From Nelumbo lutea (lineage: Eukaryota; Streptophyta; Magnoliopsida; Proteales; Nelumbonaceae), in contig JAKGHH010000002.1 of NCBI GenBank assembly GCA_022828595.1, forward strand, positions 46,836,631-46,900,630: a DNA stretch of 64,000 nt, read 5' to 3'. Positions within the stretch are counted from its first letter, which is position 1. Each line of letters opens with the position of its first letter. Below, in pieces: positions 63,346 to 64,000 of this stretch. The translations under genes were made by a program, and so were the position numbers. The notes beneath the pieces were generated by a model. The model was not told the origin of the DNA. It saw only the letters and a list, made by a program, of their open reading frames with translations, and ran no database searches.

Positions 63346-64000
63346 AAGATTGAAATGGAGTGGAACTATAAAAGGGTATTTTGGGGATTTTGAAAAATAT
63401 ATCAATTACATGGGAATAATGTAATGGAAAGTTAATGACAATGAATGTATTAGACAATTGCCAAAAAAAACTTAAAAACACTTTTAAAAATAATATATAA
63501 ATAATGAGGATAGAATTAGTCAATTAACTAAATGGAAGCAGTTATAATTCCCCAAAGGCGGCTAAAAATACAATAATTTGAAAACCAACACCCACCCACC
63601 CACAGTTTAAAATGGTATTTTTTAGGAAGCATCTATTCATGTATTTTGCTATAATGGCTCATCTGTCATATAGGAGTAAATACGAATGTGTACAATCCAA
63701 ATGCATATAATATAAATATGAGCCGCTCGACTTATATTGTTGTTATGGTGTATTTTTCTTGGCCAAGAACCCCAAAATTACATCTAGTGCAGTTACGGTG
63801 CAGCACTTTGCAACCACTAATAAAGTGGAGGGCACGTCTACGAGGGTTTCCACTCCTTGTGAGTTGTGCCCCCCCAACGTCAGCGATAGAAAAAATATAT
63901 ATAGAGCAGCTTGTCACGTGATATTTTAAATTTATCATCAGTGTTGGCATGTTCGTATTTCATTGGGAGATAACAAAGGGATACTGCGAGAGTTCACATC

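Larger units (their letters stand above)
60942..63553. mobile_element. Mutator-like element MULE-2 with long inverted ends
   Basis: Left arm about 60942-61080: TTTAGTTAATTAATTAACTC, TTTATATATTGTTTTAAAGT, AAGTTTTCTGAAAATTGACA. The right arm, reversed from 63553, has TTTAGTTAATTGACTAATTC, TTTATATATTATTTTTAAAA, AAGTTTTTTTTGGCAATTGT in the same order. The same order of blocks is found in MULE-1 (32283). No transposase was seen; most of the interior is a LINE fragment. No matching 9-bp flanks. Confidence 0.7.

Noticed and set aside
63026..63523. Ser/Asp-rich frame on the minus strand
   Set aside because: Translation of degenerate hexamer repeats and the MULE-2 arm; low complexity and no family match.

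Overview
This is plant nuclear DNA, probably from a dicot-like angiosperm with a repeat-rich genome; the species cannot be told. The signs are GT-AG introns, long AT-rich intergenic sequence, and many Ty1/copia LTR retrotransposons, LINEs and Mutator/hAT-like elements. Two host genes are recognisable and convergent. The first is the 3' part (13 exons, 13601-48871, + strand) of the plant tRNA ligase RNL/RLG1. The second is a complete IQ67-domain calmodulin-binding protein of the IQD family (five coding exons, 54748-51144, - strand). No tRNA, rRNA or CRISPR was seen, and there are no bacterial-type features.

Layout. 1-3552 is an insertion-error-rich second copy of 4661-8078, followed by exactly 100 N (3553-3652); I read this as an assembly artefact. 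3653-4779 is the LTR and leader of a minus-strand copia element. 4780-13262 is a LINE whose 5' part (ORF1-like region and endonuclease) is inverted relative to its 3' part (RNase H and tail). A copia element (5354-10522) sits inside the endonuclease gene. This block appears to lie in an intron of the tRNA ligase gene, whose ligase-domain exons must be left of the window.

From 13601 on, clean exons can be joined without a single frame break. They give the C-terminal end of the ligase domain, the polynucleotide kinase domain with its P-loop, and the cyclic phosphodiesterase domain with two HxT motifs. The introns are large: intron 4 is 12.5 kb and holds a three-layer nest (old antisense copia A, a sense copia in its pol gene with a perfect TTGGG duplication, and a truncated LINE with a 16-17 bp duplication). 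Intron 7 is 9.2 kb and holds antisense copia B, disrupted by a Mutator-like inverted-repeat element. Other introns hold a probable LTR, LINE scraps and an hAT-like element with a 7-bp duplication.

After a 2.3-kb convergent spacer with a fold-back repeat comes the IQD gene. Its upstream side (55.5-64 kb) has no recognised gene. It carries two small inverted-repeat elements, a 2.6-kb element with roughly 430-460-bp inverted arms, and a second Mutator-like element whose termini match the one in intron 7 and which encloses a LINE 3' fragment. I found no convincing new biological system. The most notable points are the nested intron architecture of an essential RNA-repair gene, the twin-primed LINE, the related Mutator-like elements, and the assembly duplication.
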